A DNA stretch of 64,000 nt, taken from positions 28,682,501-28,746,500 of the forward strand of contig JAKSXM010000231.1 of assembly GCA_022575985.1 (NCBI GenBank), written 5' to 3'. Below are positions 34,333 through 46,357 of this stretch, in pieces; the first letter of the stretch is position 1, and every line of letters starts with the position of its first letter. The notes below the pieces were generated by a model, which was given only the letters and a program-made list of their open reading frames with translations, had not been told where the DNA came from and searched no databases. This DNA is from Anagrus nilaparvatae. Lineage: Eukaryota > Arthropoda > Insecta > Hymenoptera > Mymaridae. A program made the position numbers and the translations under genes.

Positions 34333-34750
34333 AGAGTTCCAGTCAAATCACGGTTTTAAGAGTTTAGTAAACGTTACCAGATTCGGTCTATTTTTTTGGT
34401 TCACTGATCACGACTGTCGGGGTTATTTTTGAGAAATCGGGGCTACATTTTAAATTTGCAAAAGCTACCTCTAAAATGAGATATTTTTTATGTATTCGCT
34501 ATTTGAGTGTCCAGATTTGTTCTATAGTGTTTTCTTTTTGGTCGGTGATATCGAAATTCTGGGTCCTTTGTTCATGTATCGGAAGTTACAGGGTTTAAGG
34601 GTAATTTTTGCAAATTTAAGGGTGAAGCTCTAATTCGTTGTAGAAAGGGCCCCAAAATCTGTGATCAGCAACCCAAAAAACCTAAAGAGACCAAATCTAG
34701 TAAAGGCCAGTAAGTAAATAATAACCCTCGGCAATTTGGCTGGAGTCTCG
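34333..34750. mobile_element. Foldback family FB, copy 3 (both ends present)
   Basis: The left end AGAGTTCCAGTCAAATCACG is mirrored by the right end ATTTGGCTGGAGTCT. Inside, TTCACTGATCACGACTG near 34,402 opposes TCTGTGATCAGCAACCC near 34,659. Plus- and minus-oriented units meet near 34,540. This copy best defines the outer terminus, roughly CTCCAGTCAAAT. Confidence 0.85.
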
Positions 34751-35230
34751 GCTGGAGTATAGCAATTTTAGTAAATTCATAATAAATACTCCTATAGTAA
34801 TTTTGTTGAATATTATTTTTTATTATCATTTCAAGTTACTATACCTCAACAAAGTGATTAAACAGCCTGGATAATATTATGAAATTTTTTTTATTTTTTA
34901 TTTTTCAGCTGGTTGTTTTATCCTGAACGTGCCCAATATACATATATTATTTGGACTAGTTCATTAAAATAATGCGTATGATTGATTATCGAATAGTTAC
35001 AGCTCGTTAATTAAATTTATGTACAATTTTGACGATTCAATTTGTGATATATATGGCTCATTATCGTTTTTTTTGCAAAAGTGACGTACAGCACGTTTCT
35101 GACTACCAGATGCATTAATTAAAAAATTTTTTTTTTTTAAATTTTTAGTTTTGATAAGTTTTTGATGGTACACCATAAAAATCAACATATTTTAATGTTT
35201 TAACTACTATAAAACATAAAAATATAGCAA
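34751..35230. other. AT-rich non-coding DNA
   Basis: A strong acceptor-like tract, TTTTTTATTTTTCAG, ends near 34,908 with no donor or coding frame after it. Nothing else is seen. Confidence 0.5.
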
Positions 35231-35232
35231 AA

Positions 35233-35820
35233 AAGCCTTTACCGTTCCCTGTCACAAAGGAGATTCCTATACTTTGAGTGTCTGTCATTCACACCTATAA
35301 ATTAATTATAAAAAATTTTTATTTGGGGATTAATTGCTATACTATAAGGTTAAACTTTTTCCATATAGAAAAAATTTAAACTTACTTTTCCTAATTATTA
35401 CAAGGGTGAGAAGGTGTGTCACACGATTTTACAAAATGTGTACGTAAAACGTATTTTATTTATATTAAATTTGATTTCTCTTCATAAAAACATTTTTAAA
35501 ACCTTTTAATCACATAAATGACAACTTAAATACATAAAAAATAAATTCTCACATCGAGAGCACTTTAAGAGGTCCTTAAATAGGAAAACAAAATCAGTTT
35601 AAGTTCAGAAATCACGAAGGGACAAAAACAAAAGCCTTTACCGTACCCCCCTAGATCTCCTATTAAGAAGCGTTGTAATTAAAATATTAAAAACTTAGTA
35701 AGTTTCAATCATAAAAATACTTTACTTTCCAAACGGAAAAGTTTTTTTGTTCATTTGTCTACGAATTATTTTGATTTTTCTATAAAAAAGCCTTTACCGT
35801 TCCTGCCTTTACCGTTCCTC
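35233..35820 (+). repeat. Dispersed AAAGCCTTTACCGT motif cluster
   Basis: AAAAGCCTTTACCGTTCC at about 35,232 recurs as AAAGCCTTTACCGTACC at 35,631, AAGCCTTTACCGTTCC at 35,788 and GCCTTTACCGTTCC at 35,804. The first two are followed, after 18-25 bp, by similar GGAGAT or ATCTCC sequence. Nothing in between is coding. It may be one degenerate tandem repeat or several insertions of a short element. Confidence 0.6.
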
Positions 35821-38800
35821 TTTTTTTTTTAAATTATTTAATACTTTTAAAATTTACCTCCAAAACTCGTTTTTTTAGTAAGAATTCTTTAAAAATATAT
35901 GATATTGTTCTCTAAAATACATAAAACCTAGAAAAATTCATACATTAAGGCCGTATGTAACGATTTTGGTTTTTAATGGTTTTAACCTGTTTTTACCTTA
36001 TAATTATATGAAAAAATGTAATAAATTGATGTAAAAGGTTCGTTATGGTGATTTTTATGCAACACTGAATAAATATTGGTGAAAAAAGTCTAAAAAGTCT
36101 TGTTTGGACTTTAAAAAAGGAATTTTTTATTTTTATTTTTTGAAAGCTATTTTTTCAAAAAAAATGAAAACGAGCCATATATATAGATTATGTACAAAAC
36201 GATAGTAATTAGCTTTAGGAAAATGAGATGAGTCTAAACTGCTGCTCTATATATTGATATACGTTATATGCTAATGTTGCTGGGGCTTTTATTTATACTT
36301 AAACACATATACATAATTATACTTTTTGTAATCCTCTATGTATTTATTTAACAACGTAATATGATGAATATTCTCGTGTAATTGATATAATTTTATTTTA
36401 TATAGATTTAGAATAATTAATAGCCTACTATTTAGAGAAACACATTAAATCTTTTGTACAAAATTTTATTGTTAAGCACGTATAAGTGTTAATATATATT
36501 TGTTAGTCTATATTTGTAAATTATTAATTCACAATCACATTAGGCTCATCTTAAATTAATATATGCTTTAGCTTTGTAATTATCTTAAGGTCCATTTCTA
36601 CGTGTTTTAATTATTCATTCTGTTTAGTTTAAAAATAGCCAATTTGTAGTTAGCCGTAATTAAATGTTTTTTTAAAATTTCATATAACTATCATAAATAC
36701 TATTTATTGCAGCAATTATACGTGTAAAAAGGGATCAAAAATAGATTAAAATTATAAATATACATATAAATGATTGTACATTATTTTGAAAATTTTGTAA
36801 AATAGTAATAGTAATGTAATTATATTAATATGTAGTATAGAGTTTATACATAAAATTTTGATTTATTTTAATCTCTAATTATTTTAAAATTCAAATTTTA
36901 CTAAAATATAAATTTTTTATTTTATTACATAATATTTAATCTATTTAAACCTTATAAAACCTTATAATTATAAATAATTTATCATATAAATAGATTTAAA
37001 TTTTAATGAATTTTTATTAATAAATATTTAATATAAATAATATTAACCGGTTAACGCCCAATCGATATTTCTTGGACAAATGAATTTTTCGATATGAAAA
37101 ATAGTATATTTTGGGCTAAAAATGTCACCTACCAAGTGTTTTGGCTTGATCTTTCCATTTCCGAAGTCCGTTTTTATCCACTACCCACGGGTAAAGTGGC
37201 TTTTGCCCCTAAAATAGGGTAAATTGTAAATAATTTTTTGGTTGCAGTTTAAAAAAGACAATTGAAAAAGCCGCCCTAAAATACCAAAAGAGTAGAGCTT
37301 TTATCTTTAAAAATTAAGTTTTCTATTTTGTATAACAAGTTTAACCTCTCATTCCCCACTTCGACCCCCAGCAAGATCTGACATAATGAATATATACATA
37401 TTTAATTTTTTAATCTTTTTAAATGTCTTAGTAATTATTTTCAACGTCAATAGTAACATTTTTTTACGTTCAAGCATTTTAAATTTTTATAAATTTGATA
37501 CCCCATTATCTCGGGGTTAAAAGTAAAAACGGGAACCCGAAATAAAAGGATCAAAGCAAAAGACTTATCAGGTGAGATTTTTTACCCAAAACATACAGTT
37601 TTCATTTATCTAGAAATTTCACGTCGTTACCCCTAATATACACTCGTTAGAAAGCTGACTTAAAAAATAATATTGGAAGGTGTAACAAGCCCATTTTTGC
37701 TAAGGTAGAAATTTTAACCCGTAGGTACCTTTTATAGACAAAGCTTGATCAAAACTGTTTGTACATATAAAAAAATGCAGATTGAACTCATCTCACTGTT
37801 TGCTTTATGTACTTTCATATTATCGTTTGTTATATTAAACTATAAAGTTAAAATTCTGTTTATGGGTGCATAATATATAAATGAAGCTTTTGAAATATTT
37901 TCCTCAATTTTCTAATACATAAATAAAGTTTACGAGTTAACACACACATATATGATTTTTCGTATATATATACATATATATTAATTATTATGTGGATAAC
38001 GTGAAGAATTTTTTAAATAAAATGAAAGAGCGAGAGAAAATAATATGTATATAATGACACGTAATTGCTTTATGCTCCAAAAGAAAATTAAGCAGCGTTT
38101 GCGCATGGTTCAATGAAAATGACATATTTTGGGTTAATTAAGACACTTTTGTCAGTATTAAAAAAATTTGTTTGGATGTAAAAGCTTATGTTAAGTTTAT
38201 ATTAAATTCCCAAATTAAGTTTATTATTAGCATGACAGTTTTGTAAAAAATGTTATATTTCACTCTTTATAATTCGTGAAAACTAATTACAAAAAATATA
38301 ATTTATTTGAAAAAGCTTCTGGTAAAATTTATTTTTTTCAAAAATTTAAAACAAGAAAATATTTGTGACTTGCATACAAAAAAAAATTTAATTTAACCTG
38401 ATATTTGAAATACTTATTTTACTCAAAGGTCAAAGATTTTACATGAATGGTTCCTTTTTAAAAAGAGTAATATCGAAAGTCTTTTTTTTTTACCTTTCTT
38501 TTGTCCTGAAAAACTTTTAATACGAAATTCTTGGTACAATATAATTTGACGTATATAACGTAGTGTTCAGATATTGTCACGAATTCTTTTTATTATAGAC
38601 TTTTTATTTAAATTTAATAAAAAAGTTAAGTATTAAAATCTTTAAAATAAAAAAAAGAGTAGATTTATTTTATTTATATGACAAATAAAATAAAATATCA
38701 TTCAAAAAAAAATGTAAAATTCCAAAAGGAATAGTTGGGTCCGAATAGTTTTTCCACGGATCTTTTTCGTTCCCCTCCCCCCTATCCACCAAATCGCTCA

Positions 38801-39000
38801 AATTTTTGCTGGAAATTGCTAAAAAACACTTAAAATGATGTTAGCAATAAGTTTTGGGTAGGAAAAATGCAAAAAAAATTTTTTTTTTTTAAATAAAAAA
38901 TGTAAAAAAATTATTTTTGTAAAAAAATTTTTGAATTTGCAAGATTTTGTTGATATTTTTAATCATTTTTTTTACGTCAGCTCTTATGATTAGTGATGTT
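35821..39000. other. Non-coding DNA, mostly AT-rich
   Basis: A slightly GC-richer block at about 37,050-37,750 includes TTAACGCCCAATCGATATTT and CCCACGGGTAAAG but no frame and no clear inverted ends. A C-rich patch, CCCCTCCCCCCTATCC, lies near 38,772. Otherwise AT-rich, no gene seen. Confidence 0.5.
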
Positions 39001-39035
39001 TTGAGTGGGGGCTTCGCCCCCTTGACCACCGTAGT
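39001..39035. repeat. GGGGGC-TTC-GCCCCC hairpin
   Basis: The stem at 39007-39021 sits in TTGAGTGGGGGCTTCGCCCC followed by CTTGACCACC. A related TTGAATGGGGGCTCCGCTTC followed by CCTTCCCC lies at about 56,070-56,099, so this is a small dispersed motif. Confidence 0.7.
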
Positions 39036-40125
39036 TTAGCTTATTCTAGGGATAGGTGCGAGTACAGCATTTGGGGGTATGTTATATTTTGGAAGCAGGC
39101 AATTATCGTTTCAAAAATTTATATCACAATTTAAAATATACGCGTTATTTAAAATATTTAAATAATATTGCTATTAAATATTGATATTAAATCATTTCAT
39201 CCTTTAAGTAAATTAATTATATTATTATTATTTAAAAAAAAAAAAAAAAAAAGTCAAAAAATAAAAATAATTTTTTTTTTATTTGAATGTGTTTTTCCTA
39301 TCTAAAAACTAATTTTTTTAACTAATTTAGTCGTTTGGAATGATTTCCAAAAATCAAGATACGCTCTTTTATCTAAAAATTGGTACAGGAGCTTATTTTT
39401 TTTAGTTTCTTTTTCCGAAAAATCCGATTTTTTACCCATTTTTGAGGACCCTTAACTTTATCTCGCGCTCCTTTGCCATAGCTAATATACTTTTTTGTAA
39501 TGAAAAAATTTTAGTTAAATATATAATAAATTAAAAAATCTTAAAATTATAATGTTTATATAGTTGCAGAAGGCAGGATAGCTCAAAATTATTGGTTAAC
39601 CACTTTATTAAAAATATAATAATAAAATATAAATGTAAATACAAGTTTCAAAATAACTATATTAAATAGAAAATTTGAAATGAATTAAAAACTAGAACCC
39701 TTGTTAAATAATAATGCACAGTATATAATTTGAATACACTACAGTAGATTATTTATAGATAATTCGTATTTAAAAATGTTATTTATATTTAATTAACACT
39801 TAATTCGAGAATCAATGATTATCAAATAACGATTATATGTAATTAAAATTCTCATTATTTAAAAAGTTAACAAACTAATTGTGACTTTATACGATACAAA
39901 TTTTTCTAAAGTAACAAATTTAAAACAGGTTTTATTAATTTTAACAATTTTAAAAGACCCTGCACGTTTGAGGTATAAATCGGGCTTCCGGTGAAATTTG
40001 CTTAAAATTTGAAATGGTTTACTTCGCATTCCTGAGTAAAAGTCTCAATGGGGTCAAAGTTCAAAATGCTTGTCATTAGGCTGTACGGACATTTTTAATA
40101 GTCAAAATAGGAAAAGAAAATTATA
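39036..40125. other. AT-rich non-coding DNA
   Basis: A poly-A tract lies near 39,232-39,252. No frame, RNA gene or known element is visible. Confidence 0.5.
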
Positions 40126-40450
40126 ACCGGTTTGTGCAAACACAACCTAAATGCATGGAACATGTTTACTTGCAGCTAAGGGCTAAGTATAATGCAAATG
40201 TTACGCAAGGTTACAATACAATTTTCTAAATTTATAATTTGTAATTATCACCTCACTAGCTGTAATAAACCCAAACTATTCTGATTCCCTAAACGCGTAT
40301 TACTCTAGGTCCCTAAATCAAAATAATTACAAATCCCTAAACCTGAATTATTTTTCTAAGTCTATAAACCTGTGTTATTCAAAGTCCCTAATCCCAGATT
40401 TTTCGAAGTTCCTAAATTAAAATTATTCTAAGTCTCATTAACTAAGTCAA
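40126..40450 (+). mobile_element. Dispersed family R1, copy e (left part)
   Basis: It starts CCGGTTTGTGCAAACACAAC with GCATGGAACATGTTTACTT after it, then carries six or so units of the form AGTCCCTAAACCTGAATTAT. The right terminus is missing; another inverted-repeat element begins directly after it. Confidence 0.85.
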
Positions 40451-40838
40451 TTTAACCATCACCCTTATATTTTGCCCCAAAACCTCCTAACACCTTCTAA
40501 AAGGTCAAAACTTTACTTAATACGAAAATTTAAAATTGATTTCTCAGTTTAGGTTTTTTGGCGTAGTGAAAATGAATCCGGGGTCGGAATACACCCAGCA
40601 GACTTACATTTAGTCCCAACATCCCCTAATAACCTCCAAAAAGTGAAAACTTCATTTGATACGAAAACTCAAAATTGAAATCTCGCAGTTTAGGTTTTTG
40701 GGCTTAATAAACATGAATTTGAAGTCAGAATTTACCTATTACCCATTACCCATCAATTTTTAATTTTCGTATTAAGTAAATTTCTGACCTTTTGGGGTGT
40801 ATTGAGAGGTGTTGGGGCAAAATATAAGGTCGGGTTAA
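40451..40838. mobile_element. Foldback element of three units (two direct, one inverted)
   Basis: CCTTATATTTTGCCCCAAAA (near 40463) is mirrored by GGTGTTGGGGCAAAATATAA (to about 40827). A middle unit at about 40,613-40,705 repeats the first in direct orientation (CCCAACATCCCCTAATAACC). AGTTTAGGTTTTTTGGCGTA and GCAGTTTAGGTTTTTGGGC close units one and two. No frame. Confidence 0.75.
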
Positions 40839-41199
40839 ATCCTGAAAACGTAGTTAAAAAATTAGTGCTTACGATTTTTTTGGTTTAAAGTCTGCAAATT
40901 ACTTTGGACTTTAAGAAGCAACATAAATTGTATTATTAATAAGAATGTTCAAAAATATTAAGTATCAAAATTATTGACATTCGCCTCTTTCAAAAATAAT
41001 AACATTAGTAGTAAATAATATTTAAGGCTTTTTCTATTTTGTAAACAGACTTTACGCGTTTGACCCTGACCACCACAAACTTGAGTTTTTTAAGGCTAGA
41101 AGTGTTGAACTTCGCGATAAGATGTCCGCGACTAATCCAACATTTTACAGGGCTTGCGATGTTATCTTAAATTTAAAAATTTGTACTTTTAACATTGAA
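40839..41199. other. Non-coding DNA between elements
   Basis: This is slightly GC-richer from about 41,050 to 41,160, but no frame or repeat family is visible. Confidence 0.45.
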
Positions 41200-41422
41200 T
41201 ATGTTCATAGGGAGGGGTACTCAAAAAAGTCCCTTACAGTAGGGAAGGAGGAGTGAAAAAGTGACGTATTTAGGAGGGGTAAAATGGACTTAGAATATTT
41301 TCAATTTAGGGACTTTGAATGCTTTGAGACTTATTATAATTTTGGTTCTAGGACTTAAAATAATTAGAGTATATGTTAAATGCAGGTTAAATCTGTTATA
41401 AGTGAACATGCTCCATGCTCAT
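41200..41422 (-). mobile_element. Dispersed family R1, copy f
   Basis: This reverse-oriented copy runs from TGAATATGTTCATAGGGAGG through AGGAGGGGTAAAATGGACTT and GATTTAGG-like motifs to GTGAACATGCTCCATGCTC at about 41,402-41,420. Both terminal regions are present and the copy is short (about 220 bp). Confidence 0.75.
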
Positions 41423-42790
41423 TTTTTATGTGAACACACACCAATTATAAGTTTTTTATAGCTTAGCTCCAGTTTAGCTCCACACAAACCAATTATAAGT
41501 TTTTTATAGCTTATTTTTTGGCTAAATTTAATTTCCAAGCAAGTTTCTAAAACAGCTGACAGGCTCGTATACATATATACATGCAGAAATACAAATACAC
41601 GCTTATACACTCATAAAATATATACACTTATTATAGCAGTAGACCACACACTAGTTGAGTGCCCTTTTACAATGTGGTAACATTGGAGAATCAGTATGTA
41701 AATACGCGTTATATCTCAATTCGTGACAATCTATCCAGCTCAATGTGAATTTCATGTACTCAAATTACTAAAGAATTATTTTACTTCAATTAAATTATTA
41801 AAATTGATTATTTTATTTATTTTTTAATTTTTTTTTTAATTTATTATTATTTAGAAAAAAATTAAATAATTTCTATATCTTTTTAAATTAAAATTATTGT
41901 TATAAGTTCGGGTATTAATTGAGTATTAATTAAAGTAAATTTGATTAAAAAGTACATCTATAAACATTAAAATATTCATTGCATAGAATTTTAATTAATT
42001 ACGTATAGAGATAAATTGCGTATACAATATACTGTTATGTATATTAAATCATACATATTATAAATTCGAATATGTTTAAATGGTATGCAAAGCTCGCGAG
42101 TGTCATCAGTTGTTATTTAGAAGTAGTGTTTTCAAATACATGCATAGTTTAGTAGTGTTTCTAATTTCTCTGTGTAGGAGAAAACAGAAGAGGTTTATAC
42201 GTCTTATTAACGTCCTTTGTCATTTAAACTAATGGACTATATAATTCAAAATTATATATGCAAATTTTCAAAACAAATACTCAAGTCAAGAAATACTTTG
42301 AATATTTAATTTTAGTTATTTTTTTTTTATTAATTCAATTAATTTGTTTCTTTTTTATACAAAATAAATACATTTTTAAACTACAAGAAATTATTTTATT
42401 TTTATGATATTTTAGCATACTTAAGTACTTTCAAATACTTTTTATTTTATTAAAATTAAAGGCTATCCAAATTAAATTAGAAAATACAACAATAGATACT
42501 TAATAGATATCTGCTGTAAATAATCTTATGCAATGCTTGGCCATAAAGAAGCATATACCAAATCGTATTTTACCACGTTAATGTCGATCATGAAATTTCC
42601 TCTTGTAATATTTCATAATTTTTGTGGTAAACAAAATTTTTTTTCTCTTCAAAATATATTTCTCAAAAATAAAAATTCCAGCAGGGTTTTTAATACAAAA
42701 TTTTAATGTACTTAAATTTTAACCAAAATACAAATAAAATGTTGATAATTATATTAAGTTATAATTTTTTAAAATAAATAAATCACTTAG
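41423..42790. other. AT-rich non-coding DNA with a small direct repeat
   Basis: CAATTATAAGTTTTTTATAG followed by CTTA occurs at about 41,442 and again at 41,491, a 49-bp direct repeat. The rest is AT-rich and without signal. Confidence 0.55.
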
Positions 42791-42792
42791 TA

Positions 42793-43181
42793 AAGTAGGG
42801 TAGAGAAGGGGGTTTTCGCCAGTGTATACAGTTTTCGCCACCCTCGTTATTTGAACTGTAACCTTTTAAAATGTGGTGCTAATTACCTTAAAAGTCTAAA
42901 AAATCTATTTTTTAATGACTCATTGCATCTAGCCACAAGAATATTGACCCATTTCGCTAATATGCTTGGTGGCGAGAACCCCGGTTTTTCAGGGTTTTGG
43001 ACCTAAAGGTTAGGTTTTACAAAAAATAAGTTTTGGAAATTACCAGGGTCGGAATTAAATTATCTTTCTCAAAAACATTTAAACACTTTTTAGCCATGCA
43101 TTTGCATAATATTTTAAAATATCCATAGTTTAATTTCAAATTTTCTTAATGGTGGCGAAAACCACCCTTTCTACCCTACTG
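42793..43181. mobile_element. TA-flanked MITE with AGTAGGGTAG ends
   Basis: AAGTAGGGTAGAGAAGGGGG then TTTTCGCC (from 42793) mirrors GGCGAAAACC then ACCCTTTCTACCCTACTG (to 43181) with few mismatches. TA flanks both sides (42791-42792 and 43182-43183). A second GGTGGCGAGAACCCC lies internally near 42,968. 389 bp, no frame. The TA duplication suggests a Tc1/mariner-type origin. Confidence 0.85.
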
Positions 43182-43183
43182 TA

Positions 43184-43760
43184 GGCAATAAACTCCCTGA
43201 AGGAAGTTCTAACAAGGTTAAAATCTGAAAGTACAGAACTGATAGAATATGTCCAGTTTTAGCAGTAAATATAGATAAAGTAGTAGGATGTTTAGCTCCA
43301 GATTTACACTAATACACAAACTTTTACTGTTTGTCTGTGTGTGAGTGAAAATAACTTTAACTTATGTTTATTGTTGTTATGTTACTGCTAGTTCTATACT
43401 CTACTACCGTTGTTTCTATTTTATTCGAATGTATACACTCATACTAAACATGTGGTTTCAAAATACTTTTTTTAATTCTAGGAAAACTTCTTTAATTTCA
43501 TTTTATTTTCTCTAATTTGTCGTATATTAATTTTTTTTTGTATCTATATAAATTTAGTTTTTTATTTAAAAACTTTTAAAAAATTTTATAACTAACTTTT
43601 TTAATTAATATTTATTCTAAACGAAAAGGATTTATTTTTTATACTCCTCGTTTTTTTTTTTGTAAAAAAATTTTTTTTTATTTTTTTGATCAATTCATTG
43701 ACCAGAAAGCACGTAACTTCTGACAAAAGACTTCTTTTCTCATCTCTGAAGCAGAAAAAT
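43184..43760. other. AT-rich non-coding DNA
   Basis: Nothing recognisable; T-runs near 43,655-43,690. Confidence 0.5.
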
Positions 43761-43764
43761 TTTA

Positions 43765-43862
43765 ATGGACCTGGTCCATAAATAAAGAATGCCCCAAATT
43801 GCAGTTAACCATTCTCGGCTTTGCCTCGGAAGGTAACTTGCATGGGATTTGGGCAATTCTTT
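43765..43862. repeat. Two adjacent short hairpins
   Basis: ATGGACC-T-GGTCCAT (43765-43779) is a 15-bp palindrome. Next to it, AAAGAATGCCCCAAAT (43784) mirrors ATTTGGGCAATTCTTT (to 43862), with GGTAACTTGC opposite GCAGTTAACC inside, around CTCGGCTTTGCCTCGG. Together they form an imperfect 79-bp hairpin. Confidence 0.65.
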
Positions 43863-43879
43863 AATATCCTGTAAATATA

Positions 43880-44225
43880 CACACCGAACCTAAAATAATT
43901 TTTTATTATTCAGAGAAGAATTAATTGTTATTAAATTTTTTTTCAGAGGAATTATTTTATTAATGTTTCTACGAATGTTTTTTATTTTTTTATATATAAC
44001 GATGAAAAAACAGTATAAATATTAATTTACGCTCTAACTTATTATTTTTTAAATTATTATTACTTTTTTTTATTCGCAAATAATTTATAATTGAAATGTG
44101 TACTACAAATCATTCGCTTTCAATAATCAATTTTTACTATGTTTTATTAAAAATAATTCTCGGTAAAATTAAATTAAATTTCCTAGAAATTTAAATAGAA
44201 ATTTAATTTATATTTTTTAAGTGTG
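43880..44225. mobile_element. Partial relative of the 33.96-kb palindromic MITE
   Basis: ACACCGAACCTAAAATAATT then a CAGAGAAGAATTAATTGTT block resembles the left arm of the element at 33,956-34,197. The right arm is not clearly preserved, and the DNA up to 44,225 is AT-rich. This appears to be an older copy. Confidence 0.45.
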
Positions 44226-44227
44226 TA

Positions 44228-44518
44228 TGTTACGCTCCGTTTGAAGAATGTACCATTCCGTAGAATTTGCCGGTCACCCGTTCGTACAAAAAATATGACA
44301 TATTGAGAAATTATGAATTTCTTAAAATTTGTACTCCCGTAGAAAAAAATTAGGTATTGCTTCCAAAATGAAAATAAATAATGGTGTTTTTTTATATTTT
44401 AATGCAAAAAATTTTGAAAACAAAATTTCAAAACATTATTCACGAATTTTCGTGGAGACTATAAGACTATTTTTGGGCTATTTCGCATATTGACCCATTC
44501 CTTAAACGGAGCGTAACA
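44228..44518. mobile_element. TA-flanked MITE with TGTTACGCTCCGTTT ends
   Basis: TGTTACGCTCCGTTT (44228-44242) and AAACGGAGCGTAACA (44504-44518) are exact inverted repeats. TA lies on both sides (44226-44227 and 44519-44520). The 291-bp body contains CATTCCGTAG near the left and CCCATTCCTT near the right. No frame. Tc1/mariner-type non-autonomous element is the likeliest reading. Confidence 0.88.
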
Positions 44519-44520
44519 TA

Positions 44521-44867
44521 TATATATATATTTTATTTCACGCTCTTTCGGTATTCGAAGAATCAACGTCAAAGTTTATTCGTTCTGGAAAAGTTTAATT
44601 GGAAACAACCTGAATGCATATTTAGCTGTCAAATTCATAACAAGCTACCCCAAAAAAGGGATAACAAAAAGAAATTTTTTTTTATATTATTAAAAAACAG
44701 CCGAGTTTTTTTTATTAATTTTGCTTTTAAAACATTTTTATATGCTGTTTTTCTATCGTTCTTTTGTTATTCAGATTGGATATTTTCGATTTTATACACT
44801 AGGCTAAAAATTAAGACCTGAAAATAATTGATTTCTGGATATAAGAATACCTGGTTTATAAGAGATA
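44521..44867. other. AT-rich non-coding DNA
   Basis: Nothing recognisable between the two elements. Confidence 0.5.
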
Positions 44868-45276
44868 CACTGTAAAAAGTAACTTTCTTATATTAACAAA
44901 AAAATTAGTATATTTTCGAAAAAATTTGTAAAAATTCGAAAAAAAATCGTATATTTACTAAATTTAGTATATTATCGAAAAATTCGAGAATTTTCGATTT
45001 TTTTTTGTGGATTCGCAAGAAAAATTGATAATTTACAATTTTTTTTCGAAAATTTACAAAAAATAGTTGTAAATTTCCGAAAAATAATTGTGAATTTACG
45101 ACTTTTATCGTAAAATTACAAAAAAAAATCGACAATTCTCGAATTTTTCGATAATATGCTAGATTTAGTAAATTTACGATTTTTATCGAATATTTACAAA
45201 AATTTTTGAAAATTCACTAATATTTCGAAAAAATTCTTTTTGTTTTGTAAATCTAAGAAAGTTACTTTTTACTGTG
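44868..45276. mobile_element. Foldback MITE family M1, copy C
   Basis: CACTGTAAAAAGTAAC (44868) and GTTACTTTTTACTGTG (to 45276, one change from the inverted match) are flanked by TA (44866-44867 and 45277-45278). The interior is a long imperfect palindrome rich in TTCGAAAA, TTTACTAAATTTAGTA and AATTCGAGAATT. 409 bp, close in size to copy A and shares its internal order. Confidence 0.9.
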
Positions 45277-45278
45277 TA

Positions 45279-46312
45279 TCTTAAAAATAAAATAAATATA
45301 ACCCTTACATTTTATAAAATCTTTAACTAACCCTTGGATAACCCTTATCTTACATAACCATTTATTTTAACAAAAGACTACTAAAAACTTAATAATTGCC
45401 AAAATGTAATCAAAGTTTATTACTAACCTTTTTTTGTATCAAATTAGGTGCAAATTTTTTTGCATGCTTATGTGTATGCAAGTATTTGAACGTTTTTATC
45501 TGAGTTAATCTGGGTTTATGGGAGATTGGCTTAAGTACTTTTAAGTTCATGAACATGAACTGTCGTAATAATAAATTTTACAATGTAGTACATATTTACC
45601 TAAAATTTATCTCCAATTTTGCAATAATTTTTGAATTTTGAAAAATTTCCCTCATAAACTTTTAAATCTTTCATCTCAATAAATCTATTCCTTTGAAAAT
45701 ATACCTGAAACATTACCAATTAATAAGCCTTTGAAAATTTACCAAAAAAGATTATATTGTGTTTAAATTTGTCTTTTGAATGCAAACCAAAGTATTATAA
45801 TAATTTATCCATGTGAATTGAATATGCATTGAAAATAATATTATTCATACTTTAAAAGAAATGAATTTTCATTGAAAACCTTAATTATATAAAAGACAAT
45901 CAAAATTAGATTATATATATATTTTAAACTCAATGTTAAATGATCTTTTGAATATTAATACATAATAGACAATTTATTAACTTACACGTATTTCATTAAA
46001 TAATGAATAGAATTATTATTATTATATTAATAAATTTTTAATTTTTGTATATTTTCACACTGAGACAAAGTTATATAATTTTAGAAAGGATTGAAAATTT
46101 TAGATATATAATTACTATTAAATATAATTCATAAAGCTTTTCTTAGGTACGTACACATATAAGCTTACAAATACTTTCATACATAATAAAATATAAAGTC
46201 TCTTCTCTTCTCGTATAAGGAACTTTTGTGCTTGTAATCGCTTCTTGAATTTCTCAGTCGTGAATTATGAAAAGTTTGCCAAGAAACTATGTGTATGTAC
46301 GAGGTGTGAATG

Positions 46313-46357
<45 letters not shown>

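Noticed and set aside
34880..34930. Strong pyrimidine tract ending TTTTTCAG
   Set aside because: No donor site and no reading frame follow, so it cannot be supported as an exon boundary.
46131..46155. TTTTCTTAG|GTACGT as a second recursive splice site
   Set aside because: The pyrimidine tract is short, the donor is weaker and no branchpoint-like CTAAT is close by.
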